From NCBI GenBank assembly GCA_030432565.1, contig JAUIGV010000024.1:1-64000 (forward strand): a DNA stretch of 64,000 bases, written 5' to 3'. The translations under genes were made by a program, and so were the position numbers. The notes under the pieces were generated by a model. That model worked only from the letters and a program-made list of their open reading frames with translations. It searched no databases and was not told where the DNA came from. The stretch comes from Verrucomicrobiia bacterium. Its GTDB lineage: Bacteria > Verrucomicrobiota > Verrucomicrobiia > Verrucomicrobiales > Akkermansiaceae. Numbering within the stretch: the stretch's first letter is position 1; each line of letters starts with the position of its first letter. This document shows positions 35,746 through 45,038 of the stretch, piece after piece.

Positions 35746-36240
35746 GGATGAAGAAATTCAGGAACTGACTGTTGGAATGGGCGTAATAACAGGTTCCCCG
35801 GGTCATGACAATGAAAAATGGCGTGGAAGTGTGTGATCGGGCACGAGCTTGTTTGGAGTGACCCGGGGATTGGAAGGGCCTTTTTCCAGGTCCGATCAGG
35901 TTTGTAGTTTTGCGTTCCCAGCGAAAGAGTCGCGTCGATGCCTTTCCCCGGCCGCGCCCGGTAGGGGGCTTTTGGCTAGCTGCTTCTGGCGGGAGGGCTT
36001 TGAAGCCGGCTTCGGAGCGGAGGGGGAGAAAGGGAGGATGGTCTGGCAATTCTTACTTTGGTCGGCAGCGAAAAAAGATGTCGAAACAGCGGATCAAAGT
36101 GCAGGCACAGACACGCTTGCTTTTTCAAGTTAGGCTTCGTCGCTACCCGCTGCTGCACTGCCTTGAATCCCCCGGTGAATTGAGTCTGCCTTGTTTCTTG
36201 AGACCGTGACCACCTCCGGTTATAGTCCGCAAAGAGCTTA
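35746..36240. other. Gene-free stretch holding repeat R1
   Basis: About 495 bp between divergent genes. Apart from repeat R1 at 35961-36040 nothing recognisable was seen. The overlapping short ORFs read through the repeat and are not believed. Confidence 0.6.
35961..36040 (+). repeat. GC-rich dispersed repeat, copy R1
   Basis: The shared core is GGGCTTTGAAGCCGGCTTCG followed by GAGCGGAGGGGGAGAAAGGG. It matches R2 and R3 in the same order of blocks: GCTTTTTGGC, GGCTTT.AAGC.GCC, GGA.C.AAG.GGAGG.GGAG.AAG.GGG. Confidence 0.7.
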
Positions 36241-36945
36241 ATGATAAGCTCCGACAACAATCCTCAAACCTTTGTGATCAAGATCTTACGCACTGCCGGA
36301 CCTCTTTTGCTTGCACTATTGAATCCGTGCCTCGCTCAAAACGCCCCCGAGCAAAAGGCTATTCCCCTTCCACCTGCTGCATGGACGAGGGATATCCACC
36401 GATTTGATGAGGAACTGGGGGCTTTGGTGGGTAAAGCTAAAGTGCCAAGTGCGAAGATGCTCAACGACTCTGACAAGGCAGAGGCGATCACCGACGGTTA
36501 CGGAGGATATGTGGATTTTGATGCCAGCAAAGGCACCCTCCAGTATCTCGCGAACGGAAAGGTCAAAGGTCGGACCGTGGAGTGGGAGTTCGAACTACAG
36601 AGGGATGCAGAGAAATCCTTTGGTGGTGAAATCGCGTTTTTCCCAAAGATTGGTAAAAAGCAAGTGATCGAGGGAAAGGAGGTGATGTTGGGCTACCTAA
36701 ACGTGATCCTGGTGGAGGAGATCAAGAATGGACCATTCAAAGCTGGAGATCGTATTCGATTGAAGGCCAAAATTGATGATTTTTCCCGGTTTAAAAAGAA
36801 CTTTGATTTAGCCACAGGTCTCGTGGCGATTTACCATCTGGAGGGTGCACCGCATCCGATTTTTTGGTTGAAGCTGGCAAAGGCGGAGATCATCCAGCTG
36901 CCCCAGACAGAGCCTGAGATCAAATCTCCGCCCGCTAAAAAGTGA
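36241..36945 (+). CDS. Secreted or membrane-anchored hypothetical protein
   Basis: ATG at 36241; a hydrophobic segment at residues 15-32 (ILRTAGPLLLALLNPCLAQ) is a signal peptide, possibly a weak lipoprotein signal because of the Cys. The 200-residue mature part is beta-rich with LQYLANGKVKGRTVEWEFEL and KAGDRIRLKAKIDDF, which resembles small OB-like or bacterial SH3-like secreted modules. I cannot assign it to a family. It ends in a Lys/Pro-rich tail. No operon neighbours. Confidence 0.6.
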   Translation: MISSDNNPQTFVIKILRTAGPLLLALLNPCLAQNAPEQKAIPLPPAAWTRDIHRFDEELGALVGKAKVPSAKMLNDSDKAEAITDGYGGYVDFDASKGTLQYLANGKVKGRTVEWEFELQRDAEKSFGGEIAFFPKIGKKQVIEGKEVMLGYLNVILVEEIKNGPFKAGDRIRLKAKIDDFSRFKKNFDLATGLVAIYHLEGAPHPIFWLKLAKAEIIQLPQTEPEIKSPPAKK

Positions 36946-37998
36946 CGGCCTGAAGTTGATGCTTGTAACTCCTTTGGAGAGAAACATAGCCAGTTAAATC
37001 GGCCAGCCAGCGAATTTCAACTTCTCTAGCCACCATGGTGTGCTCTCCGGAAATTGAGTCATCTTCTTTGAAGGAGTTTTTCAGAGAAGTCAGGAATCCA
37101 GATGTAAATGAGACCCGTGAATTCGCCGGGAGTCAGATCGCGGGCAAAATCAAGAAATCCCTGGGCCCGGGCGATCGGATCCGACATCACCGCAAGTTCC
37201 CTCGTCCGGACCCGCAGGCCGACAGCCCGGCTTTCGTCATCCCTGCGGTATGAAGAAGGATAGCCCGATGGGGTGTGTGAACGACCGCTACCGCGATCGC
37301 TGGATTGTGACCTAGCCACCGAGGGGGGGCTTTTTCGTGAGGAACGGCGGAACGAGGGGGTGAAATGGTTTGCCCGACGAAAAAGGCGAGTGGGCAGGTG
37401 GTCATCCAACCGGCGACCATGATCTTTTTATTAGCGAATATCACGAGGAATCAGAGGGACCGGGAAAAGGTTGCCAAAGGATTTCTCCTCTTGGGAGCCT
37501 CATCGTTCCGCCAGCGCTTGCGCCATCATCATGTTCTTTTTCGGTCGATTTTTCGGCACTCCACCTGCGTTTCAATTTTTCAGACGTCCTTTCAAGTCCA
37601 TCGCCATTTTTCTGGTGTTATTTGTTCAGCCGCAATTGGGCGCGCGATTTGTTCTCGCCGTCCGGCGGGAAGAGACGTTTTCCGAAGTCTGCGCTCTATG
37701 GCTTCCACCTGTTCCCTAAATCTGATCACCTCGGTCGCCATTGTTCTCTCCAAAGCAAGAAAACAAGTGGGAGAATCGGAATGAAATTATCCGAAATAAG
37801 GCTTACGCGTTCCCAATGACGACAACTTTTGCAAAAAAATCCAGAACTTTCATTTTTTTGCTAATTAGATCAATTTTTGCGGATTCTTCGCAAATTGATG
37901 CGCAGCCCCGACAATGACCCTGGCGTAGGAGTCTGTGTGGATAGCGAGCCTCCTGTTCATTGGAGTTCCCACCCACCCAAATACCATCCCCTGATATT
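36946..37998. other. One-kilobase stretch without a recognisable gene
   Basis: Several short ORFs overlap on both strands. The frame ending VMSDPIARAQGFLDFARDL (minus strand, about 37200-37060) has coding-like codon use but no known relative. Runs of A/T near 37830-37880 may hold the promoter of the PEP-CTERM gene. No RNA gene was recognised. Confidence 0.5.
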
Positions 37999-38922
37999 AT
38001 GAAAGCCAATAACAACCCATCCTCCAGGATTTCAAAATCTGTTCTCGCACTTCTTGTAACCCTACCGGCGGGTGCAGCCACCCCAGCCATCAGCTGGGGC
38101 GGACAATATATCAGCCGGGCAGATGAGCCGTTTGAGGGAGACATCGCTGCCAACCGTGGGAGTAGCGATAAATATGGAGACCCGGATGGTCCCTTTACCA
38201 TTGTCGGCGGAACAACTGTCGGTCGAGCCTACAGCGCGGACACCCCTTTTTCCCCCCCGACAGACTATTCCGGGACCAGCGGCACTTTCTTCGGAGCCAG
38301 TTCGGTGACCCGATCCGGTACCGGTAGCAACGATGGATTTTCAGAATTGGGGATTATTGACCAAGGCCCCAATGATAGCATTCATTGGCACGTGGATACC
38401 GGAGGCGATGATCATACCTTTCACCTCCTGATCTACTGGGACAAGGCTGATTTCCTCGGACCACTGAGCACAATTCCCAATCTGGATCTCAGCCAGGGTG
38501 CCTTTACCATTGGCACCTCACAGTCGAGTGGAAACCACTCCGACGAACTCCTCCATTGGGTGGTTCGGGACGGGAACCAGTTTTACGTGTCGGAGAGCAC
38601 CATCACTCTCACGAACAACTCCGAGATCACCACACCCTATTCCTCTCTCGTGAATTGGGCCGAATACAACCCCGTCGATCCGACTGGAGCGACGACTCTC
38701 ACTGATCTTCAGTCCATCGACTTCGACGAAGCCGGACCCTATTCACCTCAAACTTTTAGCAATGTCACTGGTCTTGGGTTCTACGTTGAACATGAGGCTG
38801 CGACCGGCCCCATTCACGTCCATATTGAAGGATTCGAGGCCAGTCTCATTCCAGAGCCCTCCAGCGCTCTCCTCTGTTTTTTAAGTTTGGGAGGACTGGT
38901 CGGTTTTCGCCGTCGAAAGTGA
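37999..38922 (+). CDS. PEP-CTERM sorted exported protein
   Basis: The ATG at 37999 (MKANNNPSSRISKSVLALLVTL...) begins the signal peptide; the track start 13 codons earlier lies in non-coding sequence. The 270-residue body is beta-rich and acidic, with GTFFGASSVTRSGTGSND, FHLLIYWDKADFLG and VHIEGFEASL. I do not recognise a named domain. The tail IPEPSSALLCFLSLGGLVGFRRRK is a standard PEP-CTERM signal. Length is 307 aa. No partner genes are adjacent. Confidence 0.85.
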   Translation: MKANNNPSSRISKSVLALLVTLPAGAATPAISWGGQYISRADEPFEGDIAANRGSSDKYGDPDGPFTIVGGTTVGRAYSADTPFSPPTDYSGTSGTFFGASSVTRSGTGSNDGFSELGIIDQGPNDSIHWHVDTGGDDHTFHLLIYWDKADFLGPLSTIPNLDLSQGAFTIGTSQSSGNHSDELLHWVVRDGNQFYVSESTITLTNNSEITTPYSSLVNWAEYNPVDPTGATTLTDLQSIDFDEAGPYSPQTFSNVTGLGFYVEHEAATGPIHVHIEGFEASLIPEPSSALLCFLSLGGLVGFRRRK

Positions 38923-39833
38923 AATTTTGTCTTCTTTAGGCAGCGTCAATTCTGGGTAGAACAGGATTGACGTGACAACAGATCAAGCTCTTTGGACGAA
39001 TCGGAATCGACGAAAGCTACGACCCATTCAAAGAATAGAGAACGGGGCGTGAGTGATTGCTGACAGCTTGGTTGGGCCACCCGGGCGGAGGAGGCGGAAT
39101 GCGATCTCTGCTCCGAAGACCTTACTGAGTTGATGGGAACAGGGCGCGAGGTAATAATCTCGAGAGTTCGCGATTCGGTGCAACTTGATCGACTGCAGAA
39201 TGCTCCGGAGACCTTTTCGGGCAAGCAGCCGGAGAAAAGCCGATCCCTGGTGGTCCCGGATTCAGAAGAGAGGGGTCTGGTTGTTGCTCAATCGACTCGT
39301 TTCTGGAATCAGGGCTTCTTGGCTTGATCGATGAAATTGATTTCCCCACTTGTTTTTTCATTCCTCGGCGCCGCTTTATCCACCCGATCCCTGCCGTTTG
39401 ACCTGTTATGGAAACCTGATGCCTTCAAGTGGTCGTGCGAGACTCATAGAACGGCGCACCCTTGGCGTCTTGGGGTTTCGTGGGCTGGTAGTCGATGAAC
39501 TGTTCGATCAGGCCCTCAAAATTGGTCTTCAGATGGCGTAGGAATTCCGCCGGTCCCTCGACCTGATGTAAAGGGAAGCAAGCCCGCGCTTTTTCGGGGA
39601 TTTTTTCAGGGGAGGAGCCAAAAGGTGGAGCTGGCTTTCGCTCTTTTCGAGGGTCAGCCATTGCTCGCCATCGGTAAGAACGGACAAGGCTCATTTGCGA
39701 TGAGAGAAGACGAAGGCTTTCAGTTTCCATTCCGCTTTTCGATCACTCCTCTCACGAGAATGCAATTTCTGCGATCTTTTCTGTAACCCATGCCACTGCT
39801 TCCGGAATCCACCAGTGACAACCAATCAACGTC
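38923..39833. other. About 900 bp without a recognisable gene
   Basis: Two stretches have coding-like frames but no family match. On the minus strand at about 39730-39560 two adjacent frames read VLTDGEQWLTLEKSESQLH and, shifted, FLRHLKTNFEGLIEQFIDY, which could be a frameshifted relic. Nothing firm can be said. Confidence 0.45.
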
Positions 39834-40874
39834 ATGAATAGGTCTAAAAGAAAAAGCAGCAAAAGTTCCGGATTCAAAAACACTCGCCGTTCCTCTGGAA
39901 TACGAAAGGCTCTCGGAAGTTTGATGGCGCTCGCCATCTCCCTCCCGCTCTCCAGTGCGGAGCCCACTCATGCCAAGAACTCCGTTACGAAAGTTGTCAG
40001 CTTTGGCGACAGCCTGACTGACATGGGCAATTTCTATCGTGCGACCGGAGTGCCGCCCTTTCCTTATTGGGAGGGGAGAGTTTCGGACGGTCCCCTTTGG
40101 ATCGAACACCTTGCCGCCAAATTAAAAATCACGATCGATCCGGCCGACCAATATGGCTGGCTTGGATCAATGACCGGAAACACCAATTTCCGGGATATTC
40201 CGGAGGCTGGCATCTACTTCCCTGGATTCGAACAGCAAATCGAGACCTTCCTTGAAGACGTGGGTTCAGATGGAGCAGATCCCAGGGCCCTCTACTCTGT
40301 CTGGATTGGTGCCAACGACGTATTCGACTGGCTCGGGAAACAAAATCAGACTCCCGATGAACTCATCACGACCGGAGTCGCCAACACTGTGCAAGGGATC
40401 ATTAGCCTGTCCAACGCAGGGGCCAAACATTTCATCGTTGGCAATCTTCCCGATCTCGGGATCACCCCTGATGCCCAGGACCTCGGACCGTTTGTGGCCG
40501 GCCTGCTCTCCCAGTTGTCGTGTGCTTATAATGCCGCTCTGGAGGAGCAACTGAAGGCGCTGGAAGCGACGATGGGGATCTGCATCACTCGTCTCGATGC
40601 CTTCGCTATCATCGAACAAGTTGCATCCGAGCCCGAGTCCTTCGGACTCACCAACGTGACTGATCGGGCAATTGCCTCCTACCCGCTGTCCGATCCCTCC
40701 GAGTATCTTTTCTGGGATGGCGTTCATCCCACCACTGCAGCCAACGAATGGGTCGCCGATTTTGTCTGTGCCGCCCTGGTGGAAACTTACTCGAAGAAAA
40801 AGTCCGACAGCAAGGGCCGGGCCCCTCTTCAATCTCTCAACGGGTTGGTGCGTGCTGCTTCCGCCAGAAACTAG
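39834..40874 (+). CDS. Secreted GDSL/SGNH lipase-esterase
   Basis: The ATG at 39834 is followed by a basic N-region and a hydrophobic segment (ALGSLMALAISLPLSSAEP), a signal peptide. The GDSL block is VVSFGDSLTDMGNFYRATG with the catalytic Ser; block III is IGANDVFDW with the Asn; block V is FWDGVHPTTAANEW with the Asp and His. The Gly-containing block II lies around PYWEGRVSDGPLW. The set matches the phospholipase/thermolabile hemolysin-like branch, which typically reads FGDSL.D.GN. Length is 346 aa. It would hydrolyse lipid or polysaccharide esters outside the cell. Confidence 0.9.
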   Translation: MNRSKRKSSKSSGFKNTRRSSGIRKALGSLMALAISLPLSSAEPTHAKNSVTKVVSFGDSLTDMGNFYRATGVPPFPYWEGRVSDGPLWIEHLAAKLKITIDPADQYGWLGSMTGNTNFRDIPEAGIYFPGFEQQIETFLEDVGSDGADPRALYSVWIGANDVFDWLGKQNQTPDELITTGVANTVQGIISLSNAGAKHFIVGNLPDLGITPDAQDLGPFVAGLLSQLSCAYNAALEEQLKALEATMGICITRLDAFAIIEQVASEPESFGLTNVTDRAIASYPLSDPSEYLFWDGVHPTTAANEWVADFVCAALVETYSKKKSDSKGRAPLQSLNGLVRAASARN

Positions 40875-40931
40875 TAGCTGCCAGCGGGCAATGCGGTCAC
40901 TGGATCAGAATAATTGCAAACGAGTCTTGAG

Positions 40932-40960
40932 ACACGGAGGGCGTAGGTGCCTTCCGTGTT
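40932..40960 (+). terminator. Rho-independent terminator after the GDSL lipase gene
   Basis: ACACGGA and TCCGTGT pair, extended inward by GGC/GCC with one wobble, around a 6-nt loop. TTTCATTT follows. It is 57 bp past the stop. Confidence 0.65.
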
Positions 40961-41194
40961 TCATTTGTGAGAATCCCGAATTTCGTTCGCCCGGGACGAT
41001 TCGCAATCGTGCCACCTCTTTCGATTGGAATCATTCCGCCCCCAATTGTCTCAACCAATAAGAATGGCGTATTCGCCTCCACAAGTCTCCGGAGCAAACC
41101 AGAGAAGTGCCGTCCTGATTGGTCTTCGAAGATTTTGATCGTAAGAATCGTGCTCCCGATCACACTGCGGGGAAGTGTTCCGAAAGTTCCAAAG

Positions 41195-42607
41195 ATGAGA
41201 TGGCTGAAAGCCTCTGCGTTTGTTCTTTGTCTTTCAGCGACATCCCTCTCTTTCAACAACCTGACTGCAAATCTTGTGAGAATTCTCAGCTTTCTTCCCC
41301 TTCTTCTCGGTTTTACCACCTCGCTTTGCGGCCAGGAAAATTGGCCCATGTTTCGGGGGCCTGCGGCGCGGGGTGTCTCCGGAAATTCTGATCTGCCGGA
41401 AATCTGGTCTACTACAAAAAACATCGCCTGGAAGACCGATATTCCCGGAAGAGGCTGGTCCAGCCCCATCGTTTGGGGCGACCGCGTCTTCGTTACAACG
41501 GTCCTCAATCAGGGCGAAACCGAAGCCCCAAGGAAAGGACTCTACTTTGGAGGGAACAGGCTAGAGATCCCCGACACTATTCACGAGTGGAAGACTCTCT
41601 GTCTCGACCTGAAAACAGGAACGATTCTTTGGGAGAAAAACCTCCATAAGGGGAAGCCCAAATCATCCATTCATCTCAAGAATTCCTATGCCTCCGAAAC
41701 TCCGGTGACAGACGGAAATCTCGTCTATTGTTCGTTTGGGAATCAGGGGCTTTATGCTCTGAATTTTGAGGGAGAGGTGATCTGGTCTCATGATTACCCC
41801 GTCCATAAGACGCGCTACGGTTGGGGGACATCCTCGTCCCCGGTGATCCACGAAAATCGCCTCTATTTGGTCAATGACAACGAAGAGGATTCTTACCTTC
41901 TTGCCCTGGACAAAAAGACAGGAAAGAAAATCTGGCGGACATCACGAGATGAAAAATCCAATTGGTCAAACCCCTACATTTGGCAAAACAAAATGCGCAC
42001 CGAGATCATCGTTCCCGGATCCGGCCGGACGAGATCATACGATCTTCAGGGCAAGGAGCTTTGGTCGTTCAAAGGCATGTCCAGCATCACCATTGCCACT
42101 CCGTATTCCCATGATGGGCTTCTCTATCTTTCTTCGGGATACGTTGGTGATGTTTCCCGCCCACTTTACGCCATCCGTCCTGGTGCGAGTGGCGATATTT
42201 CGGTGAGTAAAAAAGAGACCTCAAATGATTTTGTAGCTTGGAGTCGTTGGAAAGCTGCTCCCTACAATCCTTCGACGCTAATCTACCGGGATCAACTTTA
42301 TGTTCTCCTCGATCGAGGCTACCTTTCCTCGATCCACCCAAAAACAGGTGAGGAGATCTATGGGAAGCAAAAGCTGCCCGGTTCCACTGGTTTTACCGCT
42401 TCGCCATGGGCTTATCAGGGGAAAATTTTCTGTTTTAATGAAGATGGCGGCACGAATGTTATCAAGGCTGGCAAGGAATTTTCCCTCCTTCATACCAATC
42501 AACTTGGGGATGATGATATGGGCATGGCAACCCCGGCGATTGCCGGGCGCAGTCTGATTATCCGGACCTCGGCCCGGGTCTACTGTGTGAGAAAGCCTGC
42601 CAAATAA
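41195..42607 (+). CDS. Secreted PQQ-like beta-propeller protein
   Basis: The ATG at 41195 is the likeliest start; the 76 codons upstream in the track cover terminator DNA and are unlike protein. A hydrophobic signal (LVRILSFLPLLLGFTTSLCGQ) precedes ENWPMFRGPAARGVSGNSDL, the characteristic opening of the PQQ-binding-like beta-propeller proteins of planctomycetes and verrucomicrobia. Repeats include LDLKTGTILWEKNLH, LYALNFEGEVIWSHD, LLALDKKTGKKIWRTS and IHPKTGEEIYGKQKL. Length is 470 aa. These proteins often lack the quinone and serve as binding or scaffold propellers. A terminator follows at 42789. Confidence 0.85.
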   Translation: MRWLKASAFVLCLSATSLSFNNLTANLVRILSFLPLLLGFTTSLCGQENWPMFRGPAARGVSGNSDLPEIWSTTKNIAWKTDIPGRGWSSPIVWGDRVFVTTVLNQGETEAPRKGLYFGGNRLEIPDTIHEWKTLCLDLKTGTILWEKNLHKGKPKSSIHLKNSYASETPVTDGNLVYCSFGNQGLYALNFEGEVIWSHDYPVHKTRYGWGTSSSPVIHENRLYLVNDNEEDSYLLALDKKTGKKIWRTSRDEKSNWSNPYIWQNKMRTEIIVPGSGRTRSYDLQGKELWSFKGMSSITIATPYSHDGLLYLSSGYVGDVSRPLYAIRPGASGDISVSKKETSNDFVAWSRWKAAPYNPSTLIYRDQLYVLLDRGYLSSIHPKTGEEIYGKQKLPGSTGFTASPWAYQGKIFCFNEDGGTNVIKAGKEFSLLHTNQLGDDDMGMATPAIAGRSLIIRTSARVYCVRKPAK

Positions 42608-42626
42608 GAGCCCGCGATTGATTGCC

Positions 42627-42702
42627 GGAAATTTTGCTTTTTGGCGGGTTGACTTTGGTGCCGCCTTGGGACCGAAGCGGAGGAAGGAGAAAGAGGGGGA
42701 TC
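42627..42702 (+). repeat. GC-rich dispersed repeat, copy R2
   Basis: GCTTTTTGGCGGGTTGACTT, then GACCGAAGCGGAGGAAGGAG. It lies 20 bp after the PQQ gene and about 95 bp beyond the 3' end of the convergent DUF2254 gene. Same orientation as R3 on the other side of that gene. Confidence 0.75.
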
Positions 42703-42788
42703 TGTAAAAGCCGTCTCGACCATCTGGCCACTCCAATGTCCTCTGAAACACCATCAGGCGTTTTTAAAGAACGCCATTTTCAAATCAT

Positions 42789-42814
42789 CCCCTGTCTCAG
42801 GGGACGGTTTTTTT
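42789..42814 (+). terminator. Rho-independent terminator overlapping the 3' end of a convergent gene
   Basis: CCCCTG and CAGGGG form a 6-bp stem with loop TCT, followed after ACGG by seven T. It serves the plus-strand PQQ gene and overlaps the last codons of the DUF2254 gene. Confidence 0.7.
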
Positions 42815-44146
42815 GCTTCTGCTGCAGACGGCTTCCACCGATTGGTATCTCGACTCCAGACAATCCCGGTCAAAATCGTTGGACATTTTGGGACTCGAAT
42901 CGTCCCTGATCATCTGTGCTTGCTTCAACAAAGCTGCCCTCTGTTCACTTTGCCTGGCAACTCTTGCTGTGAGAGCCAAGGTTTCAAGAAGGCGACAAGA
43001 AACATCGCATCTCTCCCTCGAGGCCTGGCGGATCTGATTGAATGCCGCCCCCACCAATCCGGCGTAGTCCGTTCCGCACGCCACCACGCGGATCGCACCC
43101 TCGCGATCCCGGTGGACCGGCTGTGGAAGAGGGCGGGCGAAGGTGGATTGCAAACCCGCTCCCAAATAGTCGATGCAATCCATTGCCGTAAACGGGTCAT
43201 TGATTCCCGGCGATAAGGCTCTCAAGGCGACCTCGACCAGTTGTCTGAAGCCATATTCGAAATCCTGTTCCGGGGTTCGGGCCGAACCGATATAAAATGA
43301 CTCCCGGGTTTTTTCGATGATGAGATCTCGATCCGGTTTCTCTGCTTCCACATTATCGACCGAGGCGACGACCTGCTGGTCACTCACGAAATCGCCGGCC
43401 CGACAATGAATCTTCAAACGAACCTTTTGCTCCATTGCAAGCTCTACCATCGCTTCATAATTGATCGCTTGGACATAGCCGGTTTTATACCCTTTAATCT
43501 CCCAGTCTGTCGCCATCTGAAGGATGGCGCGGTCTTCAACAAGCTCCTCACCAATCTCGGGAAAAACCGCTTCAATCGATGATTGGAGTCCGCGAAAGGC
43601 ATCAGCCACCACCTGTTCGGCCTGAATTTCTCGAAGAATGTGTTGGATGAAGTGGATGAAGCATCCCAAACCGATCATCGCTAGGACTACGCTGGTCATC
43701 ACGGATAGAGCCGGGACGAACCAATCGTTTTCAATCGACCGGACCTCACGCAGGATGAAGAGACAGAAAACAAAGGTCCCCAGGAGAACTCCTAGGGTCC
43801 GCTGGGAGGCCCGGTCCTTGAGGAAATTTCGAAGAAGGCGCGGACCGAATTGTTGAGAGGCCAGGGTCATTGTGACCATGATGCTGGAGAAGGAAACACC
43901 CGCGATGGCCAACATCGAGGTCGCGATTGTCCCCAAAAGAACACGCGCGCCTTCTGGAGAGGAAATGTGAAAAAAACCAGTCGTCGCGGGATTGCTGAAA
44001 TGCCCGGAGGCGTCGAGCCACAAGGTGAACTGCGAGAGGGCAATGGCTAACACAACGTAGAACGCCGGGATGGTCCAGGGAGCAGCACGGAACTTTTCGG
44101 CGAAGTGAATTAGCAGCGTTTTCGTGGAAGTCACGAATGTCACCAT
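42797..44146 (-). CDS. DUF2254 family predicted membrane protein
   Basis: The ATG at 44146 (MVTFVTSTKTLLIHFA) is chosen over the GTG at 44167. Four membrane helices lie in the first 170 residues (AFYVVLAIALSQFTLWL; LGTIATSMLAIAGVSFSSIMVTMTL; TLGVLLGTFVFCLFIL; MTSVVLAMIGLGCFIHFI). A soluble C-terminal region follows, with GYVQAINYEAMVELA and FRQLVEVALRALSPGINDPFTA. This combination, especially SPGINDPFTA, is diagnostic of DUF2254. Length is 449 aa. The function of the family is unknown. The gene is bracketed by repeats R2 and R3 in direct orientation. Confidence 0.85.
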   Translation of the reverse strand: MVTFVTSTKTLLIHFAEKFRAAPWTIPAFYVVLAIALSQFTLWLDASGHFSNPATTGFFHISSPEGARVLLGTIATSMLAIAGVSFSSIMVTMTLASQQFGPRLLRNFLKDRASQRTLGVLLGTFVFCLFILREVRSIENDWFVPALSVMTSVVLAMIGLGCFIHFIQHILREIQAEQVVADAFRGLQSSIEAVFPEIGEELVEDRAILQMATDWEIKGYKTGYVQAINYEAMVELAMEQKVRLKIHCRAGDFVSDQQVVASVDNVEAEKPDRDLIIEKTRESFYIGSARTPEQDFEYGFRQLVEVALRALSPGINDPFTAMDCIDYLGAGLQSTFARPLPQPVHRDREGAIRVVACGTDYAGLVGAAFNQIRQASRERCDVSCRLLETLALTARVARQSEQRAALLKQAQMIRDDSSPKMSNDFDRDCLESRYQSVEAVCSRSKKTVP

Positions 44147-44188
44147 ATCGAAGCAAAACCTACGCACAAACAGAATGGCACGACTGCT

Positions 44189-44264
44189 GGGAATTTGCTT
44201 TTTGGCTGGTTGGCTTTAAAGCTGCCGTTGGACCAAAGTGGAGGGGGAGGGAAAGGGGGGGCTT
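44189..44264 (+). repeat. GC-rich dispersed repeat, copy R3
   Basis: GCTTTTTGGCTGGTTGGCTT, then AAAGCTGCCGTTGGACCAAA and GTGGAGGGGGAGGGAAAGGG. It lies 43 bp upstream of the DUF2254 start codon and is the copy closest to the consensus. Confidence 0.75.
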
Positions 44265-44430
44265 CGTGAATTCAGTGAGCTCTTTCTGATGGGGGCATGT
44301 GAAGAGAAAAACGGCGGGAATTCTCACGGAAATCAAGATGACCGGATTTGATCCGGGGGGCAGCCACGGAACGCCGCGGGGGGTTCATTCAAAACCGTTC
44401 CCGCAATGAGGAATTTTCCCAAGGTGGGAG

Positions 44431-44619
44431 TTACCAGCCAAGTTCCTCTTCCTTTTTTCGCACTTCCTTGAGTCTCTTTTTTTCACTTTCGAAGGGAGTA
44501 TGAATTTCAGGTTCCTGATAGATGAGCTGGCCGCTGGAGTCGCGGACGGTGCGTTGCACGAGGCAGCTTGAGAAGCATAGGCTCGCAGCGGAAAGAAGGA
44601 GAAGAGAGGTGAATCGCAT
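44431..44619 (-). CDS. Small lipoprotein (62 aa)
   Basis: The ATG at 44619 (MRFTSLLLLSAASLCFSSC) opens a lipoprotein signal with the lipidated Cys expected at residue 19. The mature 44 residues are hydrophilic (QRTVRDSSGQLIYQEPEIH) and end in a charged Lys/Glu helix. No family recognised. The signal and codon use make it a credible short gene. Confidence 0.65.
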   Translation of the reverse strand: MRFTSLLLLSAASLCFSSCLVQRTVRDSSGQLIYQEPEIHTPFESEKKRLKEVRKKEEELGW

Positions 44620-44649
44620 GGGGTTACTATATGTTTTGAGTTCGGACAA

Positions 44650-45038
44650 TCAAGAGTGCTCGATCAAGAGCTTGTTTGCTCCCCGGGGGGGCTCGGAACT
44701 TTCCTGACTCGACCACAATGCGTACGGCGGGAGAATTTGGAAGGTGATTCCGGAAATCCGTTTTGCCATAGCGCTAGAAGAGATCGGGCTTGCGCGGCCT
44801 TGGATTCAGCACTAACCACGAAATGCGATTATTTGCTGGGAAGCATTGGGTGTCAGTGGTTTGAAGATCAAAGCATGCGCAGACATTCGCAAATGCTGCG
44901 GAGCAAACGGTGTTGACCCTTGATTAATATTCATCCGGTGAAATTGCCGCTTCGTGGCTCCTCTGATGCTTGGTCCCCCCAAGCATCGTTCCAAGGGAGT
45001 CACCCCGGTTTTTCTGTCCGATACAAATCCCCAATGAT
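44650..45038. other. Intergenic stretch with no recognised gene
   Basis: About 390 bp upstream of the large adhesin-like gene. Its 3' part is likely the leader of that gene. Nothing else recognised. Confidence 0.5.

Noticed and set aside
37035-37409. Coding-like ORFs on both strands (72 and 116 codons)
   Set aside because: Neither matches a family I know, the two exclude each other, and no ribosome-binding site decides between them.
40967-41194. 76-residue N-terminal extension of the PQQ propeller ORF
   Set aside because: It follows directly on a terminator and does not look like protein; the ATG at 41195 precedes the signal peptide.
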